NCBI GenBank assembly: GCA_945877125.1
Contig: CAMCQT010000046.1
Coordinates: forward strand, 1-32,328
Direction of reading: 5' to 3'
DNA from: Candidatus Brevifilum fermentans
GTDB lineage: Bacteria > Chloroflexota > Anaerolineae > Anaerolineales > Villigracilaceae
DNA length: 32,328 nt
Made by a program: the position numbers and the translations under genes. Below the pieces are notes generated by a model. It ran no database searches, had not been told where the DNA came from, and saw only the letters and a program-made list of their open reading frames with translations. Numbering within the stretch: position 1 is the stretch's first letter; the number at the start of each line of letters is the position of its first letter. Below are positions 26,476 to 32,328 of this stretch, one piece after another.

Positions 26476-27524
26476 TTCTTCCAGTTTTCCGGGCGCAATG
26501 AACGAACGGCCGCGCCAGCGCGCCACATTTCAGAGTCGCGGAAAGCAGCCAATTCTTCTTCCAATTTTTCGCGATAATCATCGCGGCTGTTGGCTTCAAG
26601 GGTGATACGGGCTTCGTTGCCGGTGATGACCGATTCGTAGAGCGCGTCAAACACAGGAACCACCGCATCGCGGAAGCGCGGATGCCAGTCCAATGCGCCG
26701 CGTTGGGCGGTGGTGGAGCAGTTGGCGTACATGTAATCCATGCCGTTCTCGCCGACAAGACGAATGAGCGACTGGGTGAGTTCTTCGACAGTTTCGTTGA
26801 AGGCTTCGCTGGGGGAATGTCCGTGCTTGCGCAGGACGTTGTACTGGGCTTCCATCACGCCAGAGAGTGCGCCGATCAGAATGCCGCGCTCGCCGGTTAG
26901 ATCGCTGTAAACTTCGTTTCGGAAAGTGGTCGGGAATAAATAACCTGCGCCGATGGCAATGCCCAAAGCGATGGCGCGTTCATTGGCGCGGCCAGTGTGA
27001 TCCTGATGGACTGCGTAACTGGCGTTGATTCCGCTGCCAGCGAGGAAGTTGCGGCGCACGCTGGTGCCGGAACCCTTGGGCGCGACGAGAGCCACATCCA
27101 CGTGGGGAGGGGGCACAACGCCGGTGTCTTCTTTGTAGGTGACAGAGAAGCCGTGCGAGAAATACAGCATGTCGCCTTCGTTCAAACATTCCACGAGCTT
27201 CGGCCATTGTGAGCGCTGACCGGCATCGGACAATAAATATTGAACAACCGTTCCTTTTTCGGCGGCTTCTTCAACATTAAATAATGTCTTGCCGGGAACC
27301 CAGCCGTCTGCAACAGCCTTGTCCCAATTCTTCGTGCCCTCGCGCTGACCGACGATCACGTTGATGCCGTTGTCGCGCATGTTCATCGCCTGTGCAGGTC
27401 CCTGCACGCCGTAGCCCAAAACTGCCACAACTTCATTCTTCAAAACCTCACGCGCCTTCTCAAGCGGAAATTCCTCGCGGGTTACAACGTCTTCAACAGT
27501 GCCGCCAAAATTAATTTGTGCCAT
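26472..27524 (-). CDS. ilvC: Ketol-acid reductoisomerase
   Basis: 350 residues. It converts acetolactate and acetohydroxybutyrate to dihydroxy acids with NADPH and Mg2+. GYGVQGPAQA (37-46) is the dinucleotide loop. VAPKGSGTSVRRNF, YSDLTGERGILIGAL (metal Asp/Glu) and NCSTTAQRGALDW are further signatures. These signature stretches, and the start INFGGTVEDVVTREEFPLEKAREVLK, match the Bacteroidetes-type enzyme as I remember it, not the common KIYYDKDAD-type class I enzyme. AGGAG lies before the ATG. It is in the normal place after ilvBN. Confidence 0.95.
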   Translation of the reverse strand: MAQINFGGTVEDVVTREEFPLEKAREVLKNEVVAVLGYGVQGPAQAMNMRDNGINVIVGQREGTKNWDKAVADGWVPGKTLFNVEEAAEKGTVVQYLLSDAGQRSQWPKLVECLNEGDMLYFSHGFSVTYKEDTGVVPPPHVDVALVAPKGSGTSVRRNFLAGSGINASYAVHQDHTGRANERAIALGIAIGAGYLFPTTFRNEVYSDLTGERGILIGALSGVMEAQYNVLRKHGHSPSEAFNETVEELTQSLIRLVGENGMDYMYANCSTTAQRGALDWHPRFRDAVVPVFDALYESVITGNEARITLEANSRDDYREKLEEELAAFRDSEMWRAGAAVRSLRPENWKK

Positions 27525-27564
27525 GATTTCTATTCTCCTAGTTTGATTTTTTTATTCAGTTTGA

Positions 27565-27628
27565 AATTACAAGTTTCAGGTTGCAGGTTGTTTTTCATTC
27601 CGCACTCTGCATTCCTCATTCTGCATTG
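27565..27628. repeat. 7-bp-periodic repeats between ilvN and ilvC
   Basis: AAGTTTC AGGTTGC AGGTTG on the left and CATTCCG CACTCTG CATTCCT CATTCTG CATT on the right, ending next to the ilvN stop. Both halves have 7-bp periodicity, but they are not clearly complementary to each other. Confidence 0.6.
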
Positions 27629-27631
27629 TTC

Positions 27632-28192
27632 TTAAGGTGCCATCTCTGCCATTTCAGACAAATCCTCGAAGCGGTTGCCGTTCACGCCAGGCATACGGCG
27701 CACGCCGTCGTTGACTCCGCGAGTCATGGAAACCTGTCCCGTGCGAACCATTTCCACGATTCCAAGCGGACGCAGCAACTCGATCATGCCTTCGATCTTG
27801 TCTTCGGTGCCTGTGATTTCCACGATCACAGAATCAGCCGCCACGTCCACAATGCGGGCGCGGAAGATTTCAGCCAGGCTGTTGACTTCGGCGCGTTTCT
27901 CGGGTCCGACCATCACTTTGATCAGAGCCAGGTCACGGGTCACCGAAGGTTGATGCGTCACGTCCTGCACGTCGATCACGTTGACCAGTTTGTACAGGTT
28001 GGCTTCGATCTTGTGCGCGTCATAATCCCCGTTGGGACAATCCACCACTACGGTCATGCGCGAGATTTCAGGCTTCTCGGTGCGCCCAACCGCCAGCGAC
28101 TCAATATTGAAATTGCGGCGGCGAAACAAAGAAGCCACGCGATTCAACACGCCGGGTTTGTTTTCGACTAATGCGATAAAGGTGTAGTTCAT
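27632..28192 (-). CDS. ilvN: Acetolactate synthase regulatory (small) subunit
   Basis: 186 residues. It holds an ACT domain at the N-terminus (YTFIALVENKPGVLNRVASLF, RRRNFNIESLAVG), which binds valine and makes the enzyme feedback-sensitive, followed by the C-terminal domain that stimulates the catalytic subunit. The ATG at 28192 is chosen because GGAG lies 8 nt upstream; a TTG at 28204 would include that site. It lies 66 nt after ilvB, with a repeat in the gap. Confidence 0.95.
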   Translation of the reverse strand: MNYTFIALVENKPGVLNRVASLFRRRNFNIESLAVGRTEKPEISRMTVVVDCPNGDYDAHKIEANLYKLVNVIDVQDVTHQPSVTRDLALIKVMVGPEKRAEVNSLAEIFRARIVDVAADSVIVEITGTEDKIEGMIELLRPLGIVEMVRTGQVSMTRGVNDGVRRMPGVNGNRFEDLSEMAEMAP

Positions 28193-28208
28193 TCTTTTCT
28201 CCAATTTC

Positions 28209-28273
28209 GTTGATTAGGGATTAGGTGAGAAGGTAATCAGGAAATAACCGCCTAATTCCTAATCACCTGATCC
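28209..28273. repeat. GATTAGG repeat hairpin between ilvB and ilvN
   Basis: GATTAGG GATTAGG TGAGAAGG on the left, and CCTAATTCCTAATCACCTGATCC on the right, which is partly its complement. The right arm covers the ilvB stop and the codons for its last residues (GSGD). Confidence 0.75.
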
Positions 28274-29953
28274 CTTTAACGGTCTCTGCAACATCTGATC
28301 CAGCGCCGCGCCTGCGGGAACCATCGGGTAGACGGCTTCTTCCTGCTCGACTACAAATTCGATCACGGCGGGACCTTTGAAACTGCGCGCCCAGGCGATG
28401 GCTTCTTCCACTTCTTCAAGTTTGGTCACGCGCCGCGCGGGGACGTTGTGCGCTTCGGCGAGTTTCACAAAATTGGGTGAGAGCATGTTCACGGCGGAAT
28501 AGCGCTTCTCGAAGAAGAATTCCTGCCACTGGCGCACCATGCCGAGGAAGCTGTTGTTCATGATGGCAACTTTGACATTTGCGTTTTCCTGCACGGCAGT
28601 GGTCAACTCGGCGGCGGTCATTTGGAATCCACCGTCGCCCGCCACAGCCCAGACTTCCTCTTCCTTGTTCGCAAACCACGCGCCGATGGCTGAGGGCAGC
28701 CCAAAGCCCATCGTGCCTGCTCCGCCCGAAGTCAGCCAGCGGTTCGGTCTGTCGAGCGCGTAATATTGCGCCGTCCACATTTGATGCTGACCGACATCCG
28801 TGGTCACAACCGCGTTGCCGCCTGTGGCTTTCCAAATATCCGAAACCAAATGCGGCACATGCAACTTGCCGTCTGGATTCCAGTTCATGATGCTGCGCGA
28901 ATCGCCTTCGGCTTTCCAGTCGCTGATCTGCTTCTTCCATTCGTCGTGGTCGTATTCGTCCACCATCGGAATGAGATCGGTAATCACGGTCTTCAAATTA
29001 CCGACCAGCGGAACGTCCACCGCTACATTCTTGTGGACTTCGGATGGGTCAATTTCAATGTGGATTTTTTTCGCGTGCGGCGCGTAGGTCTTCAGCGTAC
29101 CCGTCACGCGGTCATCGAAGCGCATCCCAAAGGCAAGGATCAAATCGGAGTTTTGAATCGCCAGATTGGTGTGGACTTCGCCGTGCATTCCCATCATGCC
29201 GAGACTCAACTCATGCGAAGCGGGGAACGCGCCAAGTCCCAGCAGGGTGCTGGCGACCGGGGTTTGAGTCTTAATTGCAAAATTCATCAACGCTTCTTCT
29301 GCCTTCGACATCAACACGCCATGCCCGCACAAAATGACGGGGCGCTGCGCTTTCTCGATCAACTTGACGGCATGTTCCAGCGATTCTTTTGGCGCATGAT
29401 CAACGGGCTGGTAGCCGACCAGTTTCACCTCTCTGGGATATTCAAACTCGCATTGTTCCACCTGCGCGTTCTTGCAGATGTCGATCAGCACGGGGCCGGG
29501 TCGTCCGCTGCGGGCGATGTAAAACGCCTCGCGCACAACTTCTGCAATTTCATCGGCGCGAGTTACCAGATAATTATGTTTCGTGATCGGCAGCGTAATG
29601 CCGGTCACATCCACTTCCTGAAACGCATCCCCGCCGATCAGGTGTGCGGCAACCTGTCCCGTAACGAATACCACTGGAACAGAATCCATCATCGCCGTGG
29701 CAATGCCCGTGATTAGATTCGTCGCACCAGGCCCCGATGTCGCCAGCGCCATCCCCACCTTGCCCGAAGCCCGCGCATATCCATCTGCCATGTGTGCCGC
29801 GCCCTGCTCATGCCGCACCAAAACGTGATGGATCGGATAACTCAACATCGCGTCGTAGATCGGCATGTTCGCCCCGCCCGGATACCCGAAGACCACTTCC
29901 ACGCCTTCGCGCACCACACATTCCCATAAAATTTCTGCGCCTGTTTTTTTCAT
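28259..29953 (-). CDS. ilvB: Acetolactate synthase catalytic (large) subunit
   Basis: 564 residues. A ThDP- and FAD-dependent enzyme, it condenses two pyruvates, or pyruvate with 2-oxobutyrate. VFGYPGGANMPIYDAM (with the activating Glu in VRHEQGAAHMADGYAR) forms the N-terminal ThDP-PYR domain. GDGGFQMTAAELTTAVQENANVKVAIMNN is the ThDP/Mg2+ motif. The ATG at 29953 has AAAGGAG 5 nt upstream; the open frame runs 42 nt further up but through the ilvD-ilvB hairpin. It is the second structural gene of the operon. Confidence 0.96.
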   Translation of the reverse strand: MKKTGAEILWECVVREGVEVVFGYPGGANMPIYDAMLSYPIHHVLVRHEQGAAHMADGYARASGKVGMALATSGPGATNLITGIATAMMDSVPVVFVTGQVAAHLIGGDAFQEVDVTGITLPITKHNYLVTRADEIAEVVREAFYIARSGRPGPVLIDICKNAQVEQCEFEYPREVKLVGYQPVDHAPKESLEHAVKLIEKAQRPVILCGHGVLMSKAEEALMNFAIKTQTPVASTLLGLGAFPASHELSLGMMGMHGEVHTNLAIQNSDLILAFGMRFDDRVTGTLKTYAPHAKKIHIEIDPSEVHKNVAVDVPLVGNLKTVITDLIPMVDEYDHDEWKKQISDWKAEGDSRSIMNWNPDGKLHVPHLVSDIWKATGGNAVVTTDVGQHQMWTAQYYALDRPNRWLTSGGAGTMGFGLPSAIGAWFANKEEEVWAVAGDGGFQMTAAELTTAVQENANVKVAIMNNSFLGMVRQWQEFFFEKRYSAVNMLSPNFVKLAEAHNVPARRVTKLEEVEEAIAWARSFKGPAVIEFVVEQEEAVYPMVPAGAALDQMLQRPLKGSGD

Positions 29954-29970
29954 CTGCTCTCCTTTGATTT

Positions 29971-30019
29971 GGAGTGATGCAGCTTGCTGCATCATCCCGA
30001 CAGCAAGCTGTCGGACTCC
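29971..30019. repeat. Cruciform/three-way-junction element between ilvD and ilvB
   Basis: GGAGT (29971-29975) pairs with ACTCC (30015-30019). Between them sit two perfect 8-bp hairpins: GATGCAGC/GCTGCATC (29976-29993) and CCGACAGC/GCTGTCGG (29997-30014). An alternative fold pairs CAGCTTGCTG (29980-29989) with CAGCAAGCTG (30001-30010), so the element has two mutually exclusive structures. It is about 10 nt from the ilvB ribosome site. Confidence 0.8.
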
Positions 30020-30023
30020 AGAG

Positions 30024-31691
30024 TTAACTTTCTAAAATTGCGCCCGTGTCTGCGCTGGTCACAAAATGCGAATAGCGCTTCAACCATTTGGATGTGGTTT
30101 TGGATTTGAACGGAGGCAGCGCCGCAACGCGATTTTGAATCTCTGCGTCGCTTAACTTAACGTTGAGACTGCGTGCCACCAAATCAATTTGGACTAAATC
30201 CCCAGGCTGGATCGCGCCAATCGGGCCGCCCGCAGCCGCTTCGGGTGACACATGCCCAATGCACGCGCCGCGCGTCCCGCCGCTGAAACGTCCGTCGGTG
30301 ATGAGCGCAACTTTATCGCCGAGACCTTGTCCCATAATTGCGGCGGTGGGGGAAAGCATTTCCTGCATTCCCGGCCCGCCCTTCGGCCCTTCGTAGCGGA
30401 TCACCACTACATCGCCTGCTTTGACCTTGCCCGCGATAATTCCAGCCATGGCATCATCTTGTGATTCAAAAATAACGGCAGGACCTTCAAATTGCATCAT
30501 GGGCGCACTCACGCCGCCCACTTTGACCACTGCGCCTTTGGGCGCCAGGTTGCCAAACAAAATGGCCAGTCCGCCCTTCTTTGAATACGCATTTTCATAT
30601 TTATGGATAACTTCTTCGTCTTTGATTTCTACGCCCTTGATCGATTCCCCCAAAGTCACGCCGCTGACGGTCATGCGGTCTAAATGTAACATGCCTGTTC
30701 CGCGCTGGACTTCGTTCAAAATGGCAGGGATTCCGCCCGCGCGATGAACATCTTCCATGTGCCATTTGCCAGACGGACTCACCTTGCAGATGTGCGGCAC
30801 TTTATCGGCTACCGAATTAATTCGGGTTAATGGATAATCCACGCCGGCTTCGTTAGCCAATGCCAACGTGTGTAGAACTGTGTTCGACGAACCGCCCATG
30901 GCCATGTCCAATGCAAAGGCATCGTCAATCGCTTCGGAGGTGACAATGTCGCGCGGCTTGAGGTCACGTTCGATCAAGGTCATAATTTGCGCGGCGGCGC
31001 GTCTTGCCAGGTCTTCGCGTTCGGGGGTCTTGGCTAATGCAGAGCCGTTGTAGGGCAGGGCCAGTCCGAGCACTTCCATCAAGCAGTTCATCGAGTTGGC
31101 CGTGAACATGCCAGAACAGGAGCCGCAGGAAGGACATGCAAATTTTTCCAAAATGGATAATCGCTTCTCGTCAATTTTCCCCGCTGAAAATGCGCCGACA
31201 CCTTCAAAGACCGAGATCAAATCAATCGTTTCGCCATCTGGAGTTTTGCCTGCGGCCATCGGCCCGCCCGAAACAAAAATGGTCGGGATGTTGACGCGCA
31301 TGGCGGCCAGCAACATGCCCGGGACTATTTTGTCGCAGTTGGGGATGCAGACCATCGCGTCGAATCTATGAGCTTCGATCATGGTCTCGACGCAGTCAGC
31401 AATCAACTCGCGCGAGGGGAGCGAGTAGTTCATCCCCGCATGACCCATCGCGATGCCATCATCCACACCGATGGTGTTGAACTCGAACGGCACGCCGCCT
31501 GCCGCACGCACGGCATCCTTGACCAGCTTGCCGAACTCCTGCAAATGCACATGCCCGGGGACAATATCCACATGCGAGTTGACGATGGCGACAAACGGCT
31601 TGCCGAAGTCCTCTTCCTTTACACCGGTGGCGCGTAACAATGCGCGATGCGGGGCTTTTTCATAACCTTTCTTAACTGTGTCTGAACGCAT
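30024..31691 (-). CDS. ilvD: Dihydroxy-acid dehydratase
   Basis: 555 residues. It removes water from 2,3-dihydroxyisovalerate and its methyl homologue to give the 2-oxo acids. C115/C119 in [12 protein letters not shown] and C186/C189/C192 in [11 protein letters not shown] are the iron-sulfur region. The VPGHVHL stretch is shared with the E. coli enzyme, which has an oxygen-labile [4Fe-4S] cluster; whether this one does is inference. AAAGGAG lies 4 nt before the ATG. It is the first structural gene after the attenuator, so it should be the most directly controlled. Confidence 0.96.
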   Translation of the reverse strand: MRSDTVKKGYEKAPHRALLRATGVKEEDFGKPFVAIVNSHVDIVPGHVHLQEFGKLVKDAVRAAGGVPFEFNTIGVDDGIAMGHAGMNYSLPSRELIADCVETMIEAHRFDAMVCIPNCDKIVPGMLLAAMRVNIPTIFVSGGPMAAGKTPDGETIDLISVFEGVGAFSAGKIDEKRLSILEKFACPSCGSCSGMFTANSMNCLMEVLGLALPYNGSALAKTPEREDLARRAAAQIMTLIERDLKPRDIVTSEAIDDAFALDMAMGGSSNTVLHTLALANEAGVDYPLTRINSVADKVPHICKVSPSGKWHMEDVHRAGGIPAILNEVQRGTGMLHLDRMTVSGVTLGESIKGVEIKDEEVIHKYENAYSKKGGLAILFGNLAPKGAVVKVGGVSAPMMQFEGPAVIFESQDDAMAGIIAGKVKAGDVVVIRYEGPKGGPGMQEMLSPTAAIMGQGLGDKVALITDGRFSGGTRGACIGHVSPEAAAGGPIGAIQPGDLVQIDLVARSLNVKLSDAEIQNRVAALPPFKSKTTSKWLKRYSHFVTSADTGAILES

Positions 31692-31708
31692 AATTCTCCT
31701 TTTAGACT

Positions 31709-31738
31709 CCCCTCTCCCCGCGAAGCGTGGGAGAGGGG
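31709..31738. repeat. CCCCTCTCCC palindrome in the ilvD 5' leader
   Basis: CCCCTCTCCC (31709-31718) pairs with GGGAGAGGGG (31729-31738) around a CGCGAAGCGT-type loop. It lies between the attenuator and the ilvD ribosome site, about 10 nt from the latter. This is a widespread dispersed repeat as I remember it. There is no U-tract, so it is not a terminator. Confidence 0.75.
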
Positions 31739-31756
31739 TTGGGGGTGAGGGTAGAT

Positions 31757-31792
31757 AATAAAAAGAGCCGCCCGTGGTTAGGGCGGCTCTTT
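31757..31792 (-). terminator. Attenuator (intrinsic terminator) before ilvD
   Basis: On the minus strand AAAGAGCCGCCC, loop TAACCAC, GGGCGGCTCTTT form a 12-bp GC-rich stem, followed by TTATTAT. It lies 16 nt after the leader-peptide stop and about 65 nt before ilvD, so it would stop transcription before the structural genes. Confidence 0.88.
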
Positions 31793-31917
31793 GTACTTAC
31801 TCAGTGATTTACTTCGTTCTCACCGCTGCCATCCTAACCAAAAATTGATCCTTAATAATAAGGACCGCAAGGACTACTACAATAATGGAGAGGCTGAACA
31901 AAGATTGGTTCATGGGC
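31775..31917 (-). promoter_or_regulatory. Alternative RNA pairings of the ilv attenuator (segments 1, 2, 3)
   Basis: Segment 2 (31828-31841, RNA reading TTGGTTAGGATGGC) can pair with segment 3 (31775-31787, GCCGCCCTAACCA): 8 continuous pairs TGGTTAGG/CCTAACCA, one mismatch, then 4 more. This uses the loop and 5' arm of the terminator, so it is an antiterminator. Segment 1 (31905-31917, GCCCATGAACCAA) can pair with segment 2 through AACCAA/TTGGTT plus a bulged GCCAT/ATGGC helix, freeing the terminator. Segment 2 lies in leader codons 25-29, just past the Ile/Val/Leu run, where a ribosome stalled in the run would leave it free. Confidence 0.75.
31809..31913 (-). CDS. ilv operon leader peptide, 34 residues
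   Basis: An ORF of 34 codons, starting MNQSLFSLS and ending VRTK. Residues 10-20 read IIVVVLAVLII: ten of eleven are Ile, Val or Leu, the three end products of the operon. This is the make-up of ribosome-stalling leader peptides such as E. coli IlvL. Its stop is 16 nt before the terminator hairpin. A second in-frame ATG lies two codons upstream (31919). No strong Shine-Dalgarno sequence is seen, and the predicted transcript start is only about 5-16 nt before these ATGs, so leaderless or near-leaderless initiation is likely. The product probably has no role of its own. Confidence 0.85.
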   Translation of the reverse strand: MNQSLFSLSIIVVVLAVLIIKDQFLVRMAAVRTK

Positions 31918-31932
31918 ATGTGATTTCGTCCG

Positions 31933-31960
31933 ATTATAGGCAGAAACGGAAATCCGTCAA
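31933..31960 (-). promoter_or_regulatory. ilv operon promoter
   Basis: On the minus strand TTGACG (31955-31960) and TATAAT (31933-31938) are 16 nt apart. The -10 is perfect and the -35 matches 5 of 6. The predicted start falls near 31925-31929, just before the leader peptide. It is the best promoter match I noticed in the window. Confidence 0.85.
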
Positions 31961-32173
31961 GGGGAAGATGTAGGATTCTCACAATTTTCCCAAGATCAGG
32001 GAATTCTTAACCAGCAAATCCCGGTATGGTTTTTATTCATCCACAGATTTGACAGATTACACAGACAGATTAAAGAGAAAAATCTGCTAAATCTGCGCAA
32101 TCTGTGGATGATATTTTTCATATCGGAAATTGTTGATTCGCCATTTATGCCAAATATTTCCTAATGGTATACT
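31961..32173. other. Intergenic region between ilv promoter and IS21 element
   Basis: It holds a short inverted repeat TTTTCCCAAGATCAGGGAA followed by TTCTTAAC near 31985-32010, which resembles the flank of repeat copy B, then the second CCACAGAT inverted repeat. No coding potential was seen. Confidence 0.55.
32038..32110. repeat. CCACAGAT inverted repeat, copy 2
   Basis: It begins CATCCACAGATTTGACAGAT and ends GCGCAATCTGTGGATG, mirroring copy 1 at 4986-5056 in length and layout (73 versus 71 nt). Confidence 0.8.
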
Positions 32174-32328
32174 TGAATAACCGGTTAACGACAATTAGAA
32201 TTACCCCCCGACGACAACTAGAAATGCCCACCGATAAGGTCTCGGAAACGGATAGACTCTTCAGAAGAAGGAGAGCCGATGACCGCAACCGACGCCCAAG
32301 TGAGGCTACTGATGAGAGAACGAACCAA
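32174..32328 (+). mobile_element. Left end of an IS21-family insertion sequence (continues past window)
   Basis: Two directly repeated 21-mers at 32189-32209 and 32212-32232 (both starting CGACAA, 17 of 21 identical) are like the multiple terminal repeats bound by IS21 transposase. They are followed by the start of an istA-like gene. The outer boundary is uncertain; TG at 32174 is a candidate because IS21 ends are usually TG...CA. No target duplication can be checked since the other end is outside. Confidence 0.75.
32279..32328 (+). CDS. istA: IS21-family transposase IstA, N-terminal fragment at window edge
   Basis: Only 16 full codons are in the window, reading MTATDAQVRLLMRERT. This matches, from memory, the N-terminus of IS21-family IstA transposases, whose helix-turn-helix domain follows. 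AAGGAG lies 8 nt before the ATG. The terminal repeats just upstream support the call. IstA is a DDE transposase and would be followed by the AAA+ helper IstB outside the window. Confidence 0.75.
   Translation, partial: MTATDAQVRLLMRERT

Noticed and set aside
28766-29716. 316-codon plus-strand open frame
   Set aside because: It lies wholly antisense to ilvB, which has full family motifs. It has no recognisable domain and is a codon-bias shadow.
31692-31960. T-box riboswitch before ilvD
   Set aside because: I saw no T-box consensus bulge (AGGGUGGNACCGCG-like) or long specifier stem, and the terminator is well explained by the leader-peptide model.

Overview
The window looks like a chromosomal segment of a Chloroflexota bacterium, most likely class Anaerolineae. 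This is inferred from the gene families, the lipoprotein and Tat-type exported proteins, and the many small intergenic palindromes. It rests on my memory of protein styles, not on a search. Coding sequence fills most of the window. No tRNA, rRNA or CRISPR array was seen.

Layout: (1) 1-4879, minus strand: a surface-glycan-like cluster with a PAPS-dependent sulfotransferase, a small membrane protein, a Tat-exported sulfatase-fold enzyme, a Gfo/Idh/MocA dehydrogenase and a GT-C-like membrane protein cut by the left edge. (2) 5247-13489, plus strand: a lipoprotein, a histone-deacetylase-family amidohydrolase, a lipoprotein alpha/beta hydrolase, a three-zinc-ribbon membrane protein, an AEC transporter, an exported gluzincin-like protease and an acylphosphatase. 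(3) 13504-17815, minus strand: RadC, an orphan P-loop ATPase and a second sulfatase-fold enzyme. (4) 17945-31960, minus strand: a complete branched-chain amino acid operon. (5) 32174 to the right edge: the start of an IS21-family insertion sequence.

The operon reads, in transcription order: promoter, leader peptide, attenuator, ilvD, ilvB, ilvN, ilvC, leuA, a 48-residue small ORF, leuC, leuD, cimA, leuB, ilvE. With citramalate synthase present, it encodes pyruvate to valine, leucine and isoleucine without threonine deaminase. An HNH endonuclease gene lies on the opposite strand exactly between leuC and leuD.

The most notable find is upstream of ilvD. A near-consensus promoter (TTGACG, 16 nt, TATAAT) is followed almost at once by an ORF of 34 codons (36 if an earlier in-frame ATG is used), with 10 Ile/Val/Leu residues among 11 consecutive codons. 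It is followed by a GC-rich terminator hairpin with a U-tract. Complementary segments allow the classical 1:2, 2:3 and 3:4 pairings of ribosome-mediated attenuation.

A second pattern is a family of 7-bp-periodic intergenic repeats. Most fold as inverted repeats, and in the operon several overlap the stop codon of the gene before them (ilvB, ilvC, leuD, leuB).
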